A DNA stretch of 64,000 nucleotides, from positions 62,001 to 126,000 of the forward strand of contig NZ_JBNLIA010000012.1 of NCBI RefSeq assembly GCF_050122995.1, read 5' to 3'. Below, piece by piece: positions 52,693-61,589 of this stretch. The position numbers and the translations under genes were made by a program. The stretch's first letter is position 1; every line of letters begins with the position of its first letter. A model generated the notes under the pieces. The model was not told the origin of the DNA, ran no database searches, and saw only the letters and a program-made list of their open reading frames with translations. The stretch is from Haloparvum alkalitolerans (lineage in GTDB: Archaea; Halobacteriota; Halobacteria; Halobacteriales; Haloferacaceae).

Positions 52693-52917
52693 ATGTCACG
52701 GAGTTCCACTCCCTGGGACGAGCCGGACACGAACCCCAACCCCCCGGCGCTGCCGGACGCGAGCGACGCGCTCGCGTTTCCGGAGTCCCCGGACGTGATG
52801 GCGTCCGTCGACGCCACACACGAGCGACCGGAGTTCGTCATCGCGGACGTGTCCCGGGAGGACGCGTGGGTGTCGGTCGAGGAGGTCGACGCCGCGGTCC
52901 TCGAGGAGTGGTGCTGA
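52693..52917 (+). CDS. Small acidic haloarchaeal protein (possibly DUF7556)
   Basis: A 74-residue protein with a Pro/Asp-rich start and a conserved-looking end DVSREDAWVSVEEVDAAVL. No metal or membrane motif. The strong TATA box and composition support a real gene. Function unknown; DUF number from memory. A TTTCTGT tract at 52935 follows the stop. Confidence 0.75.
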   Translation: MSRSSTPWDEPDTNPNPPALPDASDALAFPESPDVMASVDATHERPEFVIADVSREDAWVSVEEVDAAVLEEWC

Positions 52918-52969
52918 GCGGTCGCGTCGCGCCGTTTCTGTCGACCGCGCCGTTTATGCCGGCTGCGAG

Positions 52970-53881
52970 TTAGTTCTCGTCGCCCGGTCGGAGCCCGCGG
53001 TCCGCCTCCCACGCCCGGATCAGCGCCGCCAGCGTGCGACAGGTCGGTACCGGGAGGGCGGCGGCGTCGGCGCGCTCCTCGACCGCGCCGTAGATGGCGT
53101 CGACCTCGGTGCGTCGCTCGGCGGTCAGGTCCTGCCGCATCGAGGAGTGGTTGGCGGCGGTGGCGTCGGCGACGTCGCTCAGCGCCGCGACCGCGTCCGC
53201 CTCGGAGAGAGCGACGCCCTCGGCGCGGGCGACGCGGGCGACCTCGCGTGCGGCCTCCGCGGCGACGCTCCGCCCGGGCCCGTCGACGAGCGCGCCGTTG
53301 TCGAGGTCCGCCAGCGCGGTCGGTGCGTTGATCCCCGCGTTGACCGCCAGCTTCTCGAAGCGGCGGCGCGGCATGTCCCCGACCGCGCGGGCGTCGATCG
53401 CCGCGTCGGCGAACGCCTCCGCGGTCCGGCGTGCCGTCCGGTCCGCCCCGTCCGAAAGCGACCCGATCAGCACCTCGCCGACGCCGGTGCACTCCACGCG
53501 GCCCGGTTCGCGGAGGCGCGCGCCGTAGGTGGCGGTGCCCGCGAGGACGAACGCGTCGAGGCCGGCGACGAGTCGCTCCTCGGTCAGGCCGTTCTGGAGC
53601 GAGAGCACCGCGTCGTACTCGCCGGTCGCGAGCGCCCGCGCGGCCGCGTCCGTGTCGTACGCCTTCGTCGTGACCACGGCGAGGTCCGCCGCCCGGTCCG
53701 TCCCGTCGGTGAGCGCCCGGGGATGGGTGTGGGCCTCGACCGCGCCCTCGACCCGGAGGCCGTCCTCCCGGACGCGGCGCATGTGCGGGTCCCGCCCGAC
53801 GAGCGTCACGTCGTGAGCGCGCGCGAGCAGCCCGCCGACGAGGCTGCCGAGCGAGCCGGCGCCGAAGACGAGGATCTCCAT
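52970..53881 (-). CDS. panE: 2-dehydropantoate 2-reductase-like protein
   Basis: A 303-residue NADP-dependent reductase of the ApbA/PanE family. The Rossmann GAGSLGS motif is at 7-13, the catalytic Lys in RRFEKLAVNAGINAPTAL, and the substrate loop around HSSMRQDLTAERRTEVD. It reduces ketopantoate to pantoate for coenzyme A; haloarchaea often hold several paralogues, so substrate is not certain. I chose the ATG at 53881; a GTG two codons upstream is possible. TTTTTGAA lies about 25 nt upstream. Confidence 0.9.
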   Translation of the reverse strand: MEILVFGAGSLGSLVGGLLARAHDVTLVGRDPHMRRVREDGLRVEGAVEAHTHPRALTDGTDRAADLAVVTTKAYDTDAAARALATGEYDAVLSLQNGLTEERLVAGLDAFVLAGTATYGARLREPGRVECTGVGEVLIGSLSDGADRTARRTAEAFADAAIDARAVGDMPRRRFEKLAVNAGINAPTALADLDNGALVDGPGRSVAAEAAREVARVARAEGVALSEADAVAALSDVADATAANHSSMRQDLTAERRTEVDAIYGAVEERADAAALPVPTCRTLAALIRAWEADRGLRPGDEN

Positions 53882-54026
53882 GGGCACCGTTGCGCGGCCG
53901 ATTCAAAAAGGCGTAGCGGTCGATCAGGCGTCGTGATCGGTCGTGGGTCCGGTCGTGGGAACCAGTGACACCGGTTATCTGCCGGCGCGGAAGGCTTTAG
54001 TAGGGTGGGGTCGCTACGGACTGTCA

Positions 54027-54158
54027 ATGAGCGCGGACGCTCGTCACGACTCCGGTCTCGCCCGAGTCCGACGAGCGCCGCGACCGCGACGAGCGCCGCG
54101 TCCGGCGGGCCGACGACCGGCCCCGGACGCGACGCGACCGGCCCTCCGTGGCCAGTAA
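54027..54158 (+). CDS. Possible 43-residue Arg/Pro-rich peptide
   Basis: An ATG at 54027 opens a 43-codon frame ending at TAA (54156-54158). CTTTAGTA at 53995-54002 lies 25-30 nt before it, like the leaderless promoters of real genes here. The product, however, is rich in Arg and Pro and not acidic, which argues against a normal haloarchaeal protein; the transcript could instead be a non-coding RNA. Confidence 0.25.
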   Translation: MSADARHDSGLARVRRAPRPRRAPRPAGRRPAPDATRPALRGQ

Positions 54159-54264
54159 TTCCTCACTCCCCTCGTCGCGTCGCACCGTTTCACCCCGTAG
54201 TTACCACGCTATTCGTCGTGGCGAGTGACGACGCTGCCCTTTCCTTCCAAAATTAAAACCGCGG

Positions 54265-54272
54265 AATTTAAG
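54265..54272 (+). promoter_or_regulatory. TATA box of argG
   Basis: AATTTAAG within AT-rich DNA, about 28 nt before the ATG at 54298. The A-rich CCAAAATTAAAACC just before it may be the BRE and upstream region. Confidence 0.6.
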
Positions 54273-54297
54273 GGGGTGAAGCGGTTCTACTCCGGTA

Positions 54298-55569
54298 ATG
54301 ACACGCGTGGCACTCGCGTTCAGCGGTGGACTTGACACGACCGTTTGCGTCCCGATCCTGGAAGAGGAGTACGGCTACGACGAGGTCGTCGGCGTCACGG
54401 TCGACGTCGGCCAGCCGGAGTCGGAGTTCGAGGAGGCCGAGGAGACCGCCGAGGCGCTCGGCCTCGAACACTACGTCGTCGACGCGAAGGCGGAGTTCGC
54501 GGAGCTCTGCTTCACCGGCGTGAAGGCGAACGCGACCTACCAGGGCTACCCGCTCGGCACGGCGCTCGCGCGCCCGGTCATCGCCGAGGCCATTCTGGAG
54601 GTCGCCGAGGAGCAGAACTGCGACGCGATCGCGCACGGCTGCACCGGGAAGGGGAACGACCAGCTCCGCTTCGAGACCGTGTGGCGCGGCTCGGACCTGG
54701 AGGTCATCGCGCCCGTCCGCGAACTCGGGCTCACCCGCGAGTGGGAGATCGAGTACGCGGCCGAGAAGGACCTGCCCGTCGAGGCGGGCGACGGCGGCGT
54801 CTGGTCCATCGACACGAACATCTGGTCGCGCGCGGTCGAGGGCGGCGAGCTGGAGAACCCCGACTACGTCCCCCCGGAGGACATCTACGAGTGGACCGCC
54901 GAGCCCGAGGGCGAGACGACCATCGAGGTCGCCTTCGAGGCGGGCGTGCCCGTCGCCGTCGACGGCGAGGAGATGGCGCCCGTCGAGCTGATCCAGTACC
55001 TCAACGAGTACGCGGGCCAGTACGGCGTCGGCCGTACCGACGTGATGGAGGACCGCATGCTCGGGCTGAAGGTGCGCGAGAACTACGAGCACCCGGCCGC
55101 GACCGTCCTGCTGACCGCCCACGGGGCGCTCGAGGACCTCGTGCTCACGAAGGGCGAGCGCTCCTCGAAGAAGAGCATCGAGCAGGAGTGGTCGGAAAAG
55201 GCGTACCAGGGGCTCGTGTTCGCGCCGGTCGTCGACGCGCTGGAGGCGTTCATCGACGAGACGCAGACCGCGGTCACCGGCACCGCGACGGTGAAGGTCT
55301 CCGGCGGGAGCTGCCGCGTCGTCGCCCGCGACTCGGAGTACGCGGTCTACTCCGAGGAGATGGCCTCGTTCAACACGGAGGACGTGGCCGGCATCGCGCA
55401 GGAGGACGCCACGGGCGTCGCGAAGTACCACGGCCTCCAGGAGCGCCTGGCCAACGAGATCCACGCGGGCGTCGAGAAGCCGGAGCTCGCGGCGGACGGC
55501 GGCGCGGACGCGACGGACTCGGACGACACCGTCGCGGAGACCGCCGACGACTACCTGCACGAGAACTGA
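54298..55569 (+). CDS. argG: Argininosuccinate synthase
   Basis: A 423-residue ATP-dependent ligase joining citrulline and aspartate. The ATP pyrophosphatase loop AFSGGLDTTVC sits at about 6-16; AHGCTGKGNDQLRFE and the citrulline/aspartate region follow in normal order. An acidic Ala/Asp tail ends the protein. argH follows after 3 nt, so argGH is an operon. Confidence 0.97.
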   Translation: MTRVALAFSGGLDTTVCVPILEEEYGYDEVVGVTVDVGQPESEFEEAEETAEALGLEHYVVDAKAEFAELCFTGVKANATYQGYPLGTALARPVIAEAILEVAEEQNCDAIAHGCTGKGNDQLRFETVWRGSDLEVIAPVRELGLTREWEIEYAAEKDLPVEAGDGGVWSIDTNIWSRAVEGGELENPDYVPPEDIYEWTAEPEGETTIEVAFEAGVPVAVDGEEMAPVELIQYLNEYAGQYGVGRTDVMEDRMLGLKVRENYEHPAATVLLTAHGALEDLVLTKGERSSKKSIEQEWSEKAYQGLVFAPVVDALEAFIDETQTAVTGTATVKVSGGSCRVVARDSEYAVYSEEMASFNTEDVAGIAQEDATGVAKYHGLQERLANEIHAGVEKPELAADGGADATDSDDTVAETADDYLHEN

Positions 55570-55572
55570 CCG

Positions 55573-57048
55573 ATGACGAACGGCGACGCCCCCGAGACGG
55601 CAGTCCGACGCGACCGCTTCAGCGGCGGCCCCGCGCGGGAGTTCCTTTCGAGCCTCGCGGCCGACGAGCGCATCTTCGCGGCCGACCTCGCGGTCGACCG
55701 CGCGCACGTGGTCATGCTCGCGGAGCAGGGGATCGTCGAGGACGGCGTCGCCGGCGAGATCCTCGCGGCGCTCGCGGAGGTGGAGGCGGCGGGCCACGGC
55801 GCGTTGCCCGACGGCGAGGACGTCCACGAGGCCATCGAGACCGCGGTGATCGACCGCGTCGGCCCGGACGGCGGGAAGATGCACACCGCGCGCTCGCGCA
55901 ACGACGAGGTGGCGACCTGCATCCGTCACCGCCTGCGCGCGGACCTGCTGGACGCCGCCGCGGCGACTATCACGCTGCGCGAGGCGCTCGTCGAGACCGC
56001 CCGCGAGCACGTCGAGACGGTCATGCCCGGCTACACGCACCTCCAGCCCGCCCAGCCGATCACGGTCGCCCACTGGCTCCTCTCGTACGAGTCGGCGGTC
56101 GCGCGCGACACCGCGCGTCTGCTGGACGCCTACGACCGCACCAACCGGTCGCCGCTCGGCGCGGCCGCGTTCGCGGGGACGCCCTTCGACGTGGACCGCG
56201 ACCGCACGGCCGCCCTGCTCGGGTTCGACGGCACCGTCCGCAACTCGATGGACGCCGCCGCCTCGCGGGACTTCCTCGCGGAGGCAGCGAGCGCGCTGGC
56301 GACGGGCGCGACGACGCTGTCGGGGCTCGCGGAGGACGTGATCATCTACGCGAACAAGGGGCTCGTCGAGTTGGACGACGACTACTCGTCGACCTCCTCG
56401 ATCATGCCCCAGAAGAAGAACCCCGACACGCTGGAGCTGGTCCGCGGCGTCGCGGGCGACGCGGTCGGGGAGGCGTCGGGCACGCTGACGGCGCTGAAGG
56501 GGCTCCCGCGCGCGTACAACCGCGACCTGCAGCGCGTCCACCCCGGCGTCTTCGAGGCGGCGGACGCCGTGACGGAGGCGACCCGCGTCGCGGCCGGCGC
56601 GGTCGCGACCGCCGACTGGAACGACGGGGCGCTCGCGGCCGCCGCGGGCGAGGGGTTCTCGACGGCGACCGGCGTCGCGGACCTGCTGGCGATGGCCGGC
56701 CTCCCCTTCCGGACGGCTCACGAGATCGTCGCCGCGGCCGCCGAGGCGATCGAGGACGGGATGGACCCGGCAACCGCCGCCGCAAAAGTTGACGAGGCCG
56801 CCGCCGAGGTACTGGAGGAGTCCGTGTTCGCGTACGTGAGCCGCGAGGACGTGGAGCACGCGCTCGACCCCGCCCACAGCGTCGCCAGCCGCGACTCCGC
56901 CGGCGGCCCGGCTCCCGCGGCGGTCAGTGAGGAGATCGCGGCCGCCGGCGACGGAGTCGAGGCCGACGCCGCGGCGGTCGAGACGCACCGCGACGCGCTT
57001 GCGGACGCGGCCGACGACCTCGACGCGGAGGTGGCCGGCTATGTCTGA
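55573..57048 (+). CDS. argH: Argininosuccinate lyase
   Basis: A 491-residue fumarase/aspartase-superfamily enzyme that splits argininosuccinate into arginine and fumarate. The signature SSIMPQKKNPDTLEL with the catalytic Ser loop is clear, with HTARSRNDEVATCI near 97 and PGYTHLQPAQP near 152. Last step of arginine synthesis; the remaining arg genes start 230 nt downstream with lysW. Confidence 0.97.
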   Translation: MTNGDAPETAVRRDRFSGGPAREFLSSLAADERIFAADLAVDRAHVVMLAEQGIVEDGVAGEILAALAEVEAAGHGALPDGEDVHEAIETAVIDRVGPDGGKMHTARSRNDEVATCIRHRLRADLLDAAAATITLREALVETAREHVETVMPGYTHLQPAQPITVAHWLLSYESAVARDTARLLDAYDRTNRSPLGAAAFAGTPFDVDRDRTAALLGFDGTVRNSMDAAASRDFLAEAASALATGATTLSGLAEDVIIYANKGLVELDDDYSSTSSIMPQKKNPDTLELVRGVAGDAVGEASGTLTALKGLPRAYNRDLQRVHPGVFEAADAVTEATRVAAGAVATADWNDGALAAAAGEGFSTATGVADLLAMAGLPFRTAHEIVAAAAEAIEDGMDPATAAAKVDEAAAEVLEESVFAYVSREDVEHALDPAHSVASRDSAGGPAPAAVSEEIAAAGDGVEADAAAVETHRDALADAADDLDAEVAGYV

Positions 57049-57144
57049 GCCGATCCGACCGCTCGCGGTCGGCGGTGCGGACGCGACCCGCCCGCCGCGA
57101 CCGCGACCGCTCCCGCCGTCCCCGCGAGGGGACAGATAACAACA

Positions 57145-57164
57145 GAAATCTGATATCGGATTTC
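57145..57164. promoter_or_regulatory. 20-bp near-perfect palindrome upstream of lysW
   Basis: GAAATC-TGATATCG-GATTTC is self-complementary over nine of ten base pairs (only positions 7 and 14 fail). It lies 96 nt after the argH stop and about 77 nt upstream of the lysW TATA box. It could be an operator for the arginine genes or a hairpin in the argH transcript end. Confidence 0.45.
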
Positions 57165-57240
57165 ACTGGGCGGTTCTGACGCCATTTTCTGTCCAATAGC
57201 GGTGCGTGCAGTAACATAATCAATCCGACAGGTTCGATGC

Positions 57241-57247
57241 CTTTATG
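57241..57247 (+). promoter_or_regulatory. TATA box of the lysW operon
   Basis: CTTTATG, 31 nt before the lysW ATG at 57278. An ATG at 57245 falls inside this box and is therefore not the start of the gene. Confidence 0.65.
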
Positions 57248-57277
57248 TCCCTCAACGCGGTAGGTGAGCGTACGACA

Positions 57278-57448
57278 ATGACCCAAGCCGAATGCGTCGA
57301 GTGTGGAGGGGACGTGTCCCTCTACGACGACCTGGAGGTCGGAGAGATCATCGACTGCGGAACCTGCGGCGCAGAGCTCGAAGTGATCGACGTCTCCCCG
57401 CCGGTCCTCGACCGAGCCCCGGAGCTCGAAGAGGACTGGGGGGAGTGA
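57278..57448 (+). CDS. lysW: LysW/ArgW amino-group carrier protein
   Basis: A 56-residue acidic carrier. Two CxxC pairs (CVECGGDVS and CGTCGAELEV) bind zinc, and the C-terminal EEDWGE exposes the glutamate whose gamma-carboxyl is linked to the substrate amino group. It protects alpha-aminoadipate (lysine) or glutamate (ornithine/arginine). Placed first in an operon that ends with argF, it most likely serves arginine synthesis here, possibly both. lysX starts one base after the stop. Confidence 0.95.
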   Translation: MTQAECVECGGDVSLYDDLEVGEIIDCGTCGAELEVIDVSPPVLDRAPELEEDWGE

Positions 57449-57449
57449 G

Positions 57450-58352
57450 ATGAAGGTCGGACTCCTCTACTCCCGGATCCGGAAGGACGAGAAGCTGCTC
57501 CTCGCGGAGCTGCGCGACCGCGGCCACGAGGTCGAGAAGATCGACGTGCGCAAGGAGCGGTTCGGACTCGAGTCGACGACCGCGAACGTCGAGGAGCTCG
57601 ACATCGTCGTCGACCGCTGTCTGTCGACCAGCCGCTCGCTGTACGCGAGCCGGTTCCTCGACAGCTACGGCGTCCCGGTCGTGAACGGGCCGGAGACCGC
57701 CGACGTCTGCGCGGACAAGGCGAAGAACTCGCTCGCGCTCGCGGAGGCGGGCGTGCCCACGCCCGCGACCGAGGTGGCGTTCACCACCGACGCGGCGCTG
57801 GAGGCCATCGAGGAGTTCGGCTACCCCTGCGTCCTCAAGCCGGTCGTCGGCTCGTGGGGGCGCCTGATGGCGAAGATCGAGTCCCGCAGCGCCGCGGAGG
57901 CCATCCTCGAACACAAGGCCACGCTCGGCCACTACGAGCACAAGGTGTTCTACGTCCAGGAGTTCGTGGACAAGCCGGGCCGCGACATCCGCGTGGTCGC
58001 CGTCGACGGCGAGCCGGTCGCCGCGATGACGCGCACCTCGGACCACTGGCTCACCAACGCCGCGAAGGGCGGCGAGGTGACCGCCTTCGAGGTGGACGAG
58101 ACGGTCGCGGACCTGGTCAAGACGGCCTCCGACGCGGTCGGGGGCGGCCTGCTCGGCGTCGACCTGATGGAGGTCGGCGGCGAGGGCTCCGGCGAGTACA
58201 CCGTCCACGAGGTGAACCACACGGTGGAGTTCAAGGCGCTGAACTCCGCGGTCGAGACGGACGTGCCCGCGGCGGTCGTCGACTGGCTGGAGACGAAGGC
58301 GGAGGCGGCCGCGGGAAACGATGACGACGCGGTCGAGGTGACCGCACCGTGA
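57450..58352 (+). CDS. lysX: LysW--glutamate/aminoadipate ligase LysX (ArgX-like)
   Basis: A 300-residue ATP-grasp ligase of the RimK type that couples glutamate or alpha-aminoadipate to LysW. GLLYSRIRKDEKLLL starts the protein, KPVVGSWGRLMAKI is the ATP-binding loop, and VNHTVEFKALNSAVE near the C-terminus holds the metal ligands. Which amino acid it prefers cannot be settled from sequence by eye; the argF-ending operon favours glutamate. It overlaps argC by 4 nt. Confidence 0.94.
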   Translation: MKVGLLYSRIRKDEKLLLAELRDRGHEVEKIDVRKERFGLESTTANVEELDIVVDRCLSTSRSLYASRFLDSYGVPVVNGPETADVCADKAKNSLALAEAGVPTPATEVAFTTDAALEAIEEFGYPCVLKPVVGSWGRLMAKIESRSAAEAILEHKATLGHYEHKVFYVQEFVDKPGRDIRVVAVDGEPVAAMTRTSDHWLTNAAKGGEVTAFEVDETVADLVKTASDAVGGGLLGVDLMEVGGEGSGEYTVHEVNHTVEFKALNSAVETDVPAAVVDWLETKAEAAAGNDDDAVEVTAP

Positions 58353-59404
58353 CCGCGGGCGGCGAGACGCTCACCGCGGGCGTGATCGGCGGCACCGGCT
58401 TCGCGGGCGGCGAACTGCTTCGCCTGCTGGCCGGCCACCCGAACTTCGACATCGAGCAGGCCACCTCGCGGTCGGCGGGCGGCAAGACCGTCGGCTCGGT
58501 CCACCCGAACCTGCGCGGGCTCGACCTGCGCTTCTCGGACCCCGAGGACCTCGCGTCGGTCGACGTGCTGTTCACCGCCACGCCCCACGGCGTCTCGATG
58601 GGGCAGATCGACCGCTACTTCGAGTCGGCCGACACCGTCGTCGACCTCTCGGCGGACTTCCGGCTACCGGAGGCCGCGCTCTACGACGAGTGGTACGAGG
58701 GCCACGACGCGCCCGAGTACCTCGAAAAGGCGGAGTACGCGCTCCCGGAGCTGAACCGCGAGAACCTCCCCGGTGCGGAGCTGATCGCCGGCGGGGGCTG
58801 TAACGCCACCGCGACGATGCTCGGGCTGAAGCCGCTCGTGGACGCGGGCGTGCTCGGTCCCGACACCGGCGAGGTCGTCGTCGACGTGAAGGTGGGCTCC
58901 TCGGAGGGCGGCGCCGGCGGCGGCGCGGCCTCCTCGCACCCCGAGCGCTCGGGCGTCGTGCGCCCGTACGCGCCGATCAGCCACCGCCACGAGGCGGAGA
59001 TCGGCGCCTACCTCGGGCTGGACGTCTCCTTCACGGTCCACGCGGTCGAGATGGTCCGCGGGGCGTCCGCGACCTGCCACGTCTTCCCGGACGGTCCCGT
59101 CTCGAAGGGCGACCTCTGGGGCGCCTACCGGGGCGCCTACGAGGAGGAGCCGTTCATGCGGATGGTCTCGGGCGGGGGCGGCGTCTACCGCTACCCCGAG
59201 CCGAAGGCGGTCGCCGGCACGAACTACGGCGAGGTCGGCTTCGAACTCGACGCGAGCAACGAGCGCGTCGTCGTCTTCTCGGCCATCGACAACATGATGA
59301 AGGGGTCGGCCGGGCAGGCGGTCCACGCCGCCAACGTCGCGCTCGGCTTCGAGGAGACCGCCGGCCTGGAGTTCCAGGGGCTTCACCCCGTGGGGTCCCC
59401 ATGA
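58349..59404 (+). CDS. argC: N-acetyl/LysW-gamma-glutamyl-phosphate reductase (ArgC/LysY)
   Basis: A 351-residue reductase that turns the phosphorylated LysW-bound intermediate into the semialdehyde with NADPH. The Rossmann motif GVIGGTGFAGGELLRLL lies at about 10-26, the catalytic Cys151 in AGGGCNATATM, and the second-half signature HRHEAEI around 211. Starts with GTG at 58349 in a 4-base overlap with lysX and overlaps argB by 4. Confidence 0.95.
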   Translation: MTAGGETLTAGVIGGTGFAGGELLRLLAGHPNFDIEQATSRSAGGKTVGSVHPNLRGLDLRFSDPEDLASVDVLFTATPHGVSMGQIDRYFESADTVVDLSADFRLPEAALYDEWYEGHDAPEYLEKAEYALPELNRENLPGAELIAGGGCNATATMLGLKPLVDAGVLGPDTGEVVVDVKVGSSEGGAGGGAASSHPERSGVVRPYAPISHRHEAEIGAYLGLDVSFTVHAVEMVRGASATCHVFPDGPVSKGDLWGAYRGAYEEEPFMRMVSGGGGVYRYPEPKAVAGTNYGEVGFELDASNERVVVFSAIDNMMKGSAGQAVHAANVALGFEETAGLEFQGLHPVGSP

Positions 59405-60453
59405 CGCCGGCGCCGACCGGCGCGTCCGGCGCGTCCGACGGGTCCGATACGCCCGACGCAGACGGGCTCCCGGGGACCGACCTCACGGTCGCCGACCTGT
59501 CGAGCGGCGACCCCGCCGACGGCGTCGCGTTCCCCGCGGAGACCGACGGGATCGAACTGACCGACGGCGGCGACGTGGTCGCGCTCGACGGCGGCGACGC
59601 GGAGCCCCCGGTGGTCGTGAAGGTCGGCGGCGCGAAGGCGGTCGATCCGGCCGGCGCGGTCGGGGACGTGGCCCACCTCGTCGCCAACGGCCGCGACGTG
59701 GTCGTGGTCCACGGCGGGTCGACCGCGGTCGACGACCTGCTGGACCGACTCGGCGTCGAACCGGAGTACGTGGAGTCGGCCTCCGGCGTCACCGGCCGCT
59801 TCACCGACGCGGAGACGATGGAGGCGTTCACGATGGCGATGGCCGGCAAGGTCAACACCGACCTCGTGGCGACGCTGCGCGAGGCGGGCGTCGACGCGGT
59901 CGGCCTCTCGGGCGTCGACGGCGGCGTCCTCTCGGGCCCCCGCAAGTCGGCGGTCCGCGTCGTCGAGGACGGGAAGAAGAAGATCCGCCGCGGCGACCAC
60001 TCCGGCAAGCCGGAGTCGGTCAACGCGGACCTGCTCTCGACGCTGCTCGGGGACGGCTACGTCCCGGTCGTCTCGCCGCCGATGGCGGGCGAGGAGTCCG
60101 ACGGCGGCGTCACGCCGGTCAACACGGACGCGGACCGCGCGGCCGCGGCGGTCGCGGGCGCGCTCGGCGCCGAACTCGTCCTGCTGACGGACGTGGCCGG
60201 CGTCTACGCCGACCCGGACGACCCCGAGACCCTGATCGACGCCGCCACGACGCCCGCCGACCTCGCGGACGTGGAGGCGGCCGCGGAGGGGTTCATGGGC
60301 AAAAAGGTCATGGCGGCCAAGGAGGCGCTCTCCGGGGGATCCCCGGAGGTCGTCGTCGCGGACGCGAACGTGCGCGACCCGGTGGTCAACGCGCTCGGTG
60401 ACGGCGGGACCCACATCACGGCCGCCGCGCTGGCCGAGGAGGGGGAGGCCTGA
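59401..60453 (+). CDS. argB: Acetylglutamate/LysW-gamma-glutamate kinase (ArgB/LysZ) with N-terminal extension
   Basis: A 350-residue amino acid kinase, longer than the usual 260-290. The core starts at about residue 69 with VVVKVGGAKAV; GGSTAVDDL is the second glycine loop and VNTDADRAAAAVAGAL the nucleotide region. The first 68 residues are Asp/Gly-rich and look unstructured. It phosphorylates the side-chain carboxyl of LysW-bound substrate. Starts in the argC stop (4-base overlap), ends sharing one base with argD. Confidence 0.94.
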   Translation: MTPAPTGASGASDGSDTPDADGLPGTDLTVADLSSGDPADGVAFPAETDGIELTDGGDVVALDGGDAEPPVVVKVGGAKAVDPAGAVGDVAHLVANGRDVVVVHGGSTAVDDLLDRLGVEPEYVESASGVTGRFTDAETMEAFTMAMAGKVNTDLVATLREAGVDAVGLSGVDGGVLSGPRKSAVRVVEDGKKKIRRGDHSGKPESVNADLLSTLLGDGYVPVVSPPMAGEESDGGVTPVNTDADRAAAAVAGALGAELVLLTDVAGVYADPDDPETLIDAATTPADLADVEAAAEGFMGKKVMAAKEALSGGSPEVVVADANVRDPVVNALGDGGTHITAAALAEEGEA

Positions 60454-61589
60454 TGTCGGGGTTCGTCTTCTCGGAGAAGCCGATCACGATCGAGTCCGGC
60501 GAGGGCGTCCACCTCACCGGCGCGGACGGCACCGAGTACCTCGACTTCGGCGCGAGCTACGCCTGCACGCCGCTCGGTCACTCGCACCCGGCCGTCACCG
60601 AGGCGGTCCAGGAGCAGGCCGCGGCGCTGACCTACGTACAGGCCTCCTACCCCGTCGACGTGCGGACGGAGACCTACGAGAAGCTCGCGACGCTGGCGCC
60701 CGGCGACCTCGACAACGTCTGGCTCTGTAACTCCGGCACGGAGGCCAACGAGGCGGCGATGAAGTTCGCGCGCGCCGCGACCGGCGACTCGAAGATTGTC
60801 GCGACCAAGCGCGCGTTCCACGGCCGGACGATGGGCGCGCTCGCGCTGACGTGGAAGGGGAAGTACAAGGCGCCGTTCGAGCCGCTGGCGGGCGGCGTGG
60901 AGTTCATCGAGTACGGCGACGCCGACGCGCTGGAGGCGGCCGTCGACGACGACACCGCCGCCCTCTTCCTCGAACCCGTCCAGGGCGAGGGGGGGATCCA
61001 CCCCGCGACCGTCGACTACCTGCAGGCGGCCCGCGAGGCGACCGCCGACGCCGATGCCGCTCTGGTCTTCGACGAGATACAGACCGGCGTCGGTCGGACC
61101 GGGACGCTGTGGGCCTGCGAGCAGGCGGGCGTCACGCCCGACATCCTCACGACGGCGAAGGGGATCGCCAACGGCCTGCCGATGGGCGCGACGCTCGTCG
61201 CGGACTGGGTCGCGGAGTCGCCCGGCGACCACGGCTCGACCTTCTCGGGCGGGCCGGTGGTCTGTGCGGCCGCGAACGCGACGCTGGACGCGGTCGTCGA
61301 GGACGACCTGCCCGCTCACGCGAAGGAGCTCGGCGACTACCTCGTCTCGGAGATCGAGGCGGCCACGGAGGAGCACGACCTGCCGGTGCGGAGCGTCCGC
61401 GGGTCGGGCCTGATGGTCGGCATCGAGGTGAAACGAGGGGCGAACCGCGTCCTGCGCGACCTGGCCGTGAACCACGGTGTGCTCGCGCTCCCCGCGGGTC
61501 GCAGCGTGGTGCGTCTGCTTCCGCCGCTCGTCGCTGAAGCGGACCACGCCGACGCGTTCGTCGAGGCGTTCACCGAGGTGCTGTCGTGA
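60453..61589 (+). CDS. argD: Aminotransferase ArgD/LysJ
   Basis: A 378-residue PLP-dependent class III aminotransferase: NSGTEANEAAMKFAR, LVFDEIQTGVGRTG, and the PLP Lys in TTAKGIANGLPMGA. It transfers the amino group of glutamate to the LysW-bound semialdehyde. The ATG (60453) shares its A with the argB stop, and the stop shares a base with argE, so translation is coupled. Confidence 0.95.
   Translation: MSGFVFSEKPITIESGEGVHLTGADGTEYLDFGASYACTPLGHSHPAVTEAVQEQAAALTYVQASYPVDVRTETYEKLATLAPGDLDNVWLCNSGTEANEAAMKFARAATGDSKIVATKRAFHGRTMGALALTWKGKYKAPFEPLAGGVEFIEYGDADALEAAVDDDTAALFLEPVQGEGGIHPATVDYLQAAREATADADAALVFDEIQTGVGRTGTLWACEQAGVTPDILTTAKGIANGLPMGATLVADWVAESPGDHGSTFSGGPVVCAAANATLDAVVEDDLPAHAKELGDYLVSEIEAATEEHDLPVRSVRGSGLMVGIEVKRGANRVLRDLAVNHGVLALPAGRSVVRLLPPLVAEADHADAFVEAFTEVLS

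Larger units (their letters stand above)
53882..54297. other. Spacer between panE and argG
   Basis: A 416-nt divergent spacer. It holds the panE promoter, a possible tiny gene with its own TATA-like box (53995), and the argG promoter. Around 54190-54222 a CCACG/CGTGG inverted repeat with an 8-nt loop lies about 50 nt upstream of the argG TATA box and could be an operator. Confidence 0.5.

Noticed and set aside
54268..56988. An open frame of 906 codons on the minus strand
   Set aside because: It is the shadow of argG and argH, with basic non-haloarchaeal composition; similar long shadows at 20540-23329 and 49042-51627 were dropped for the same reason.
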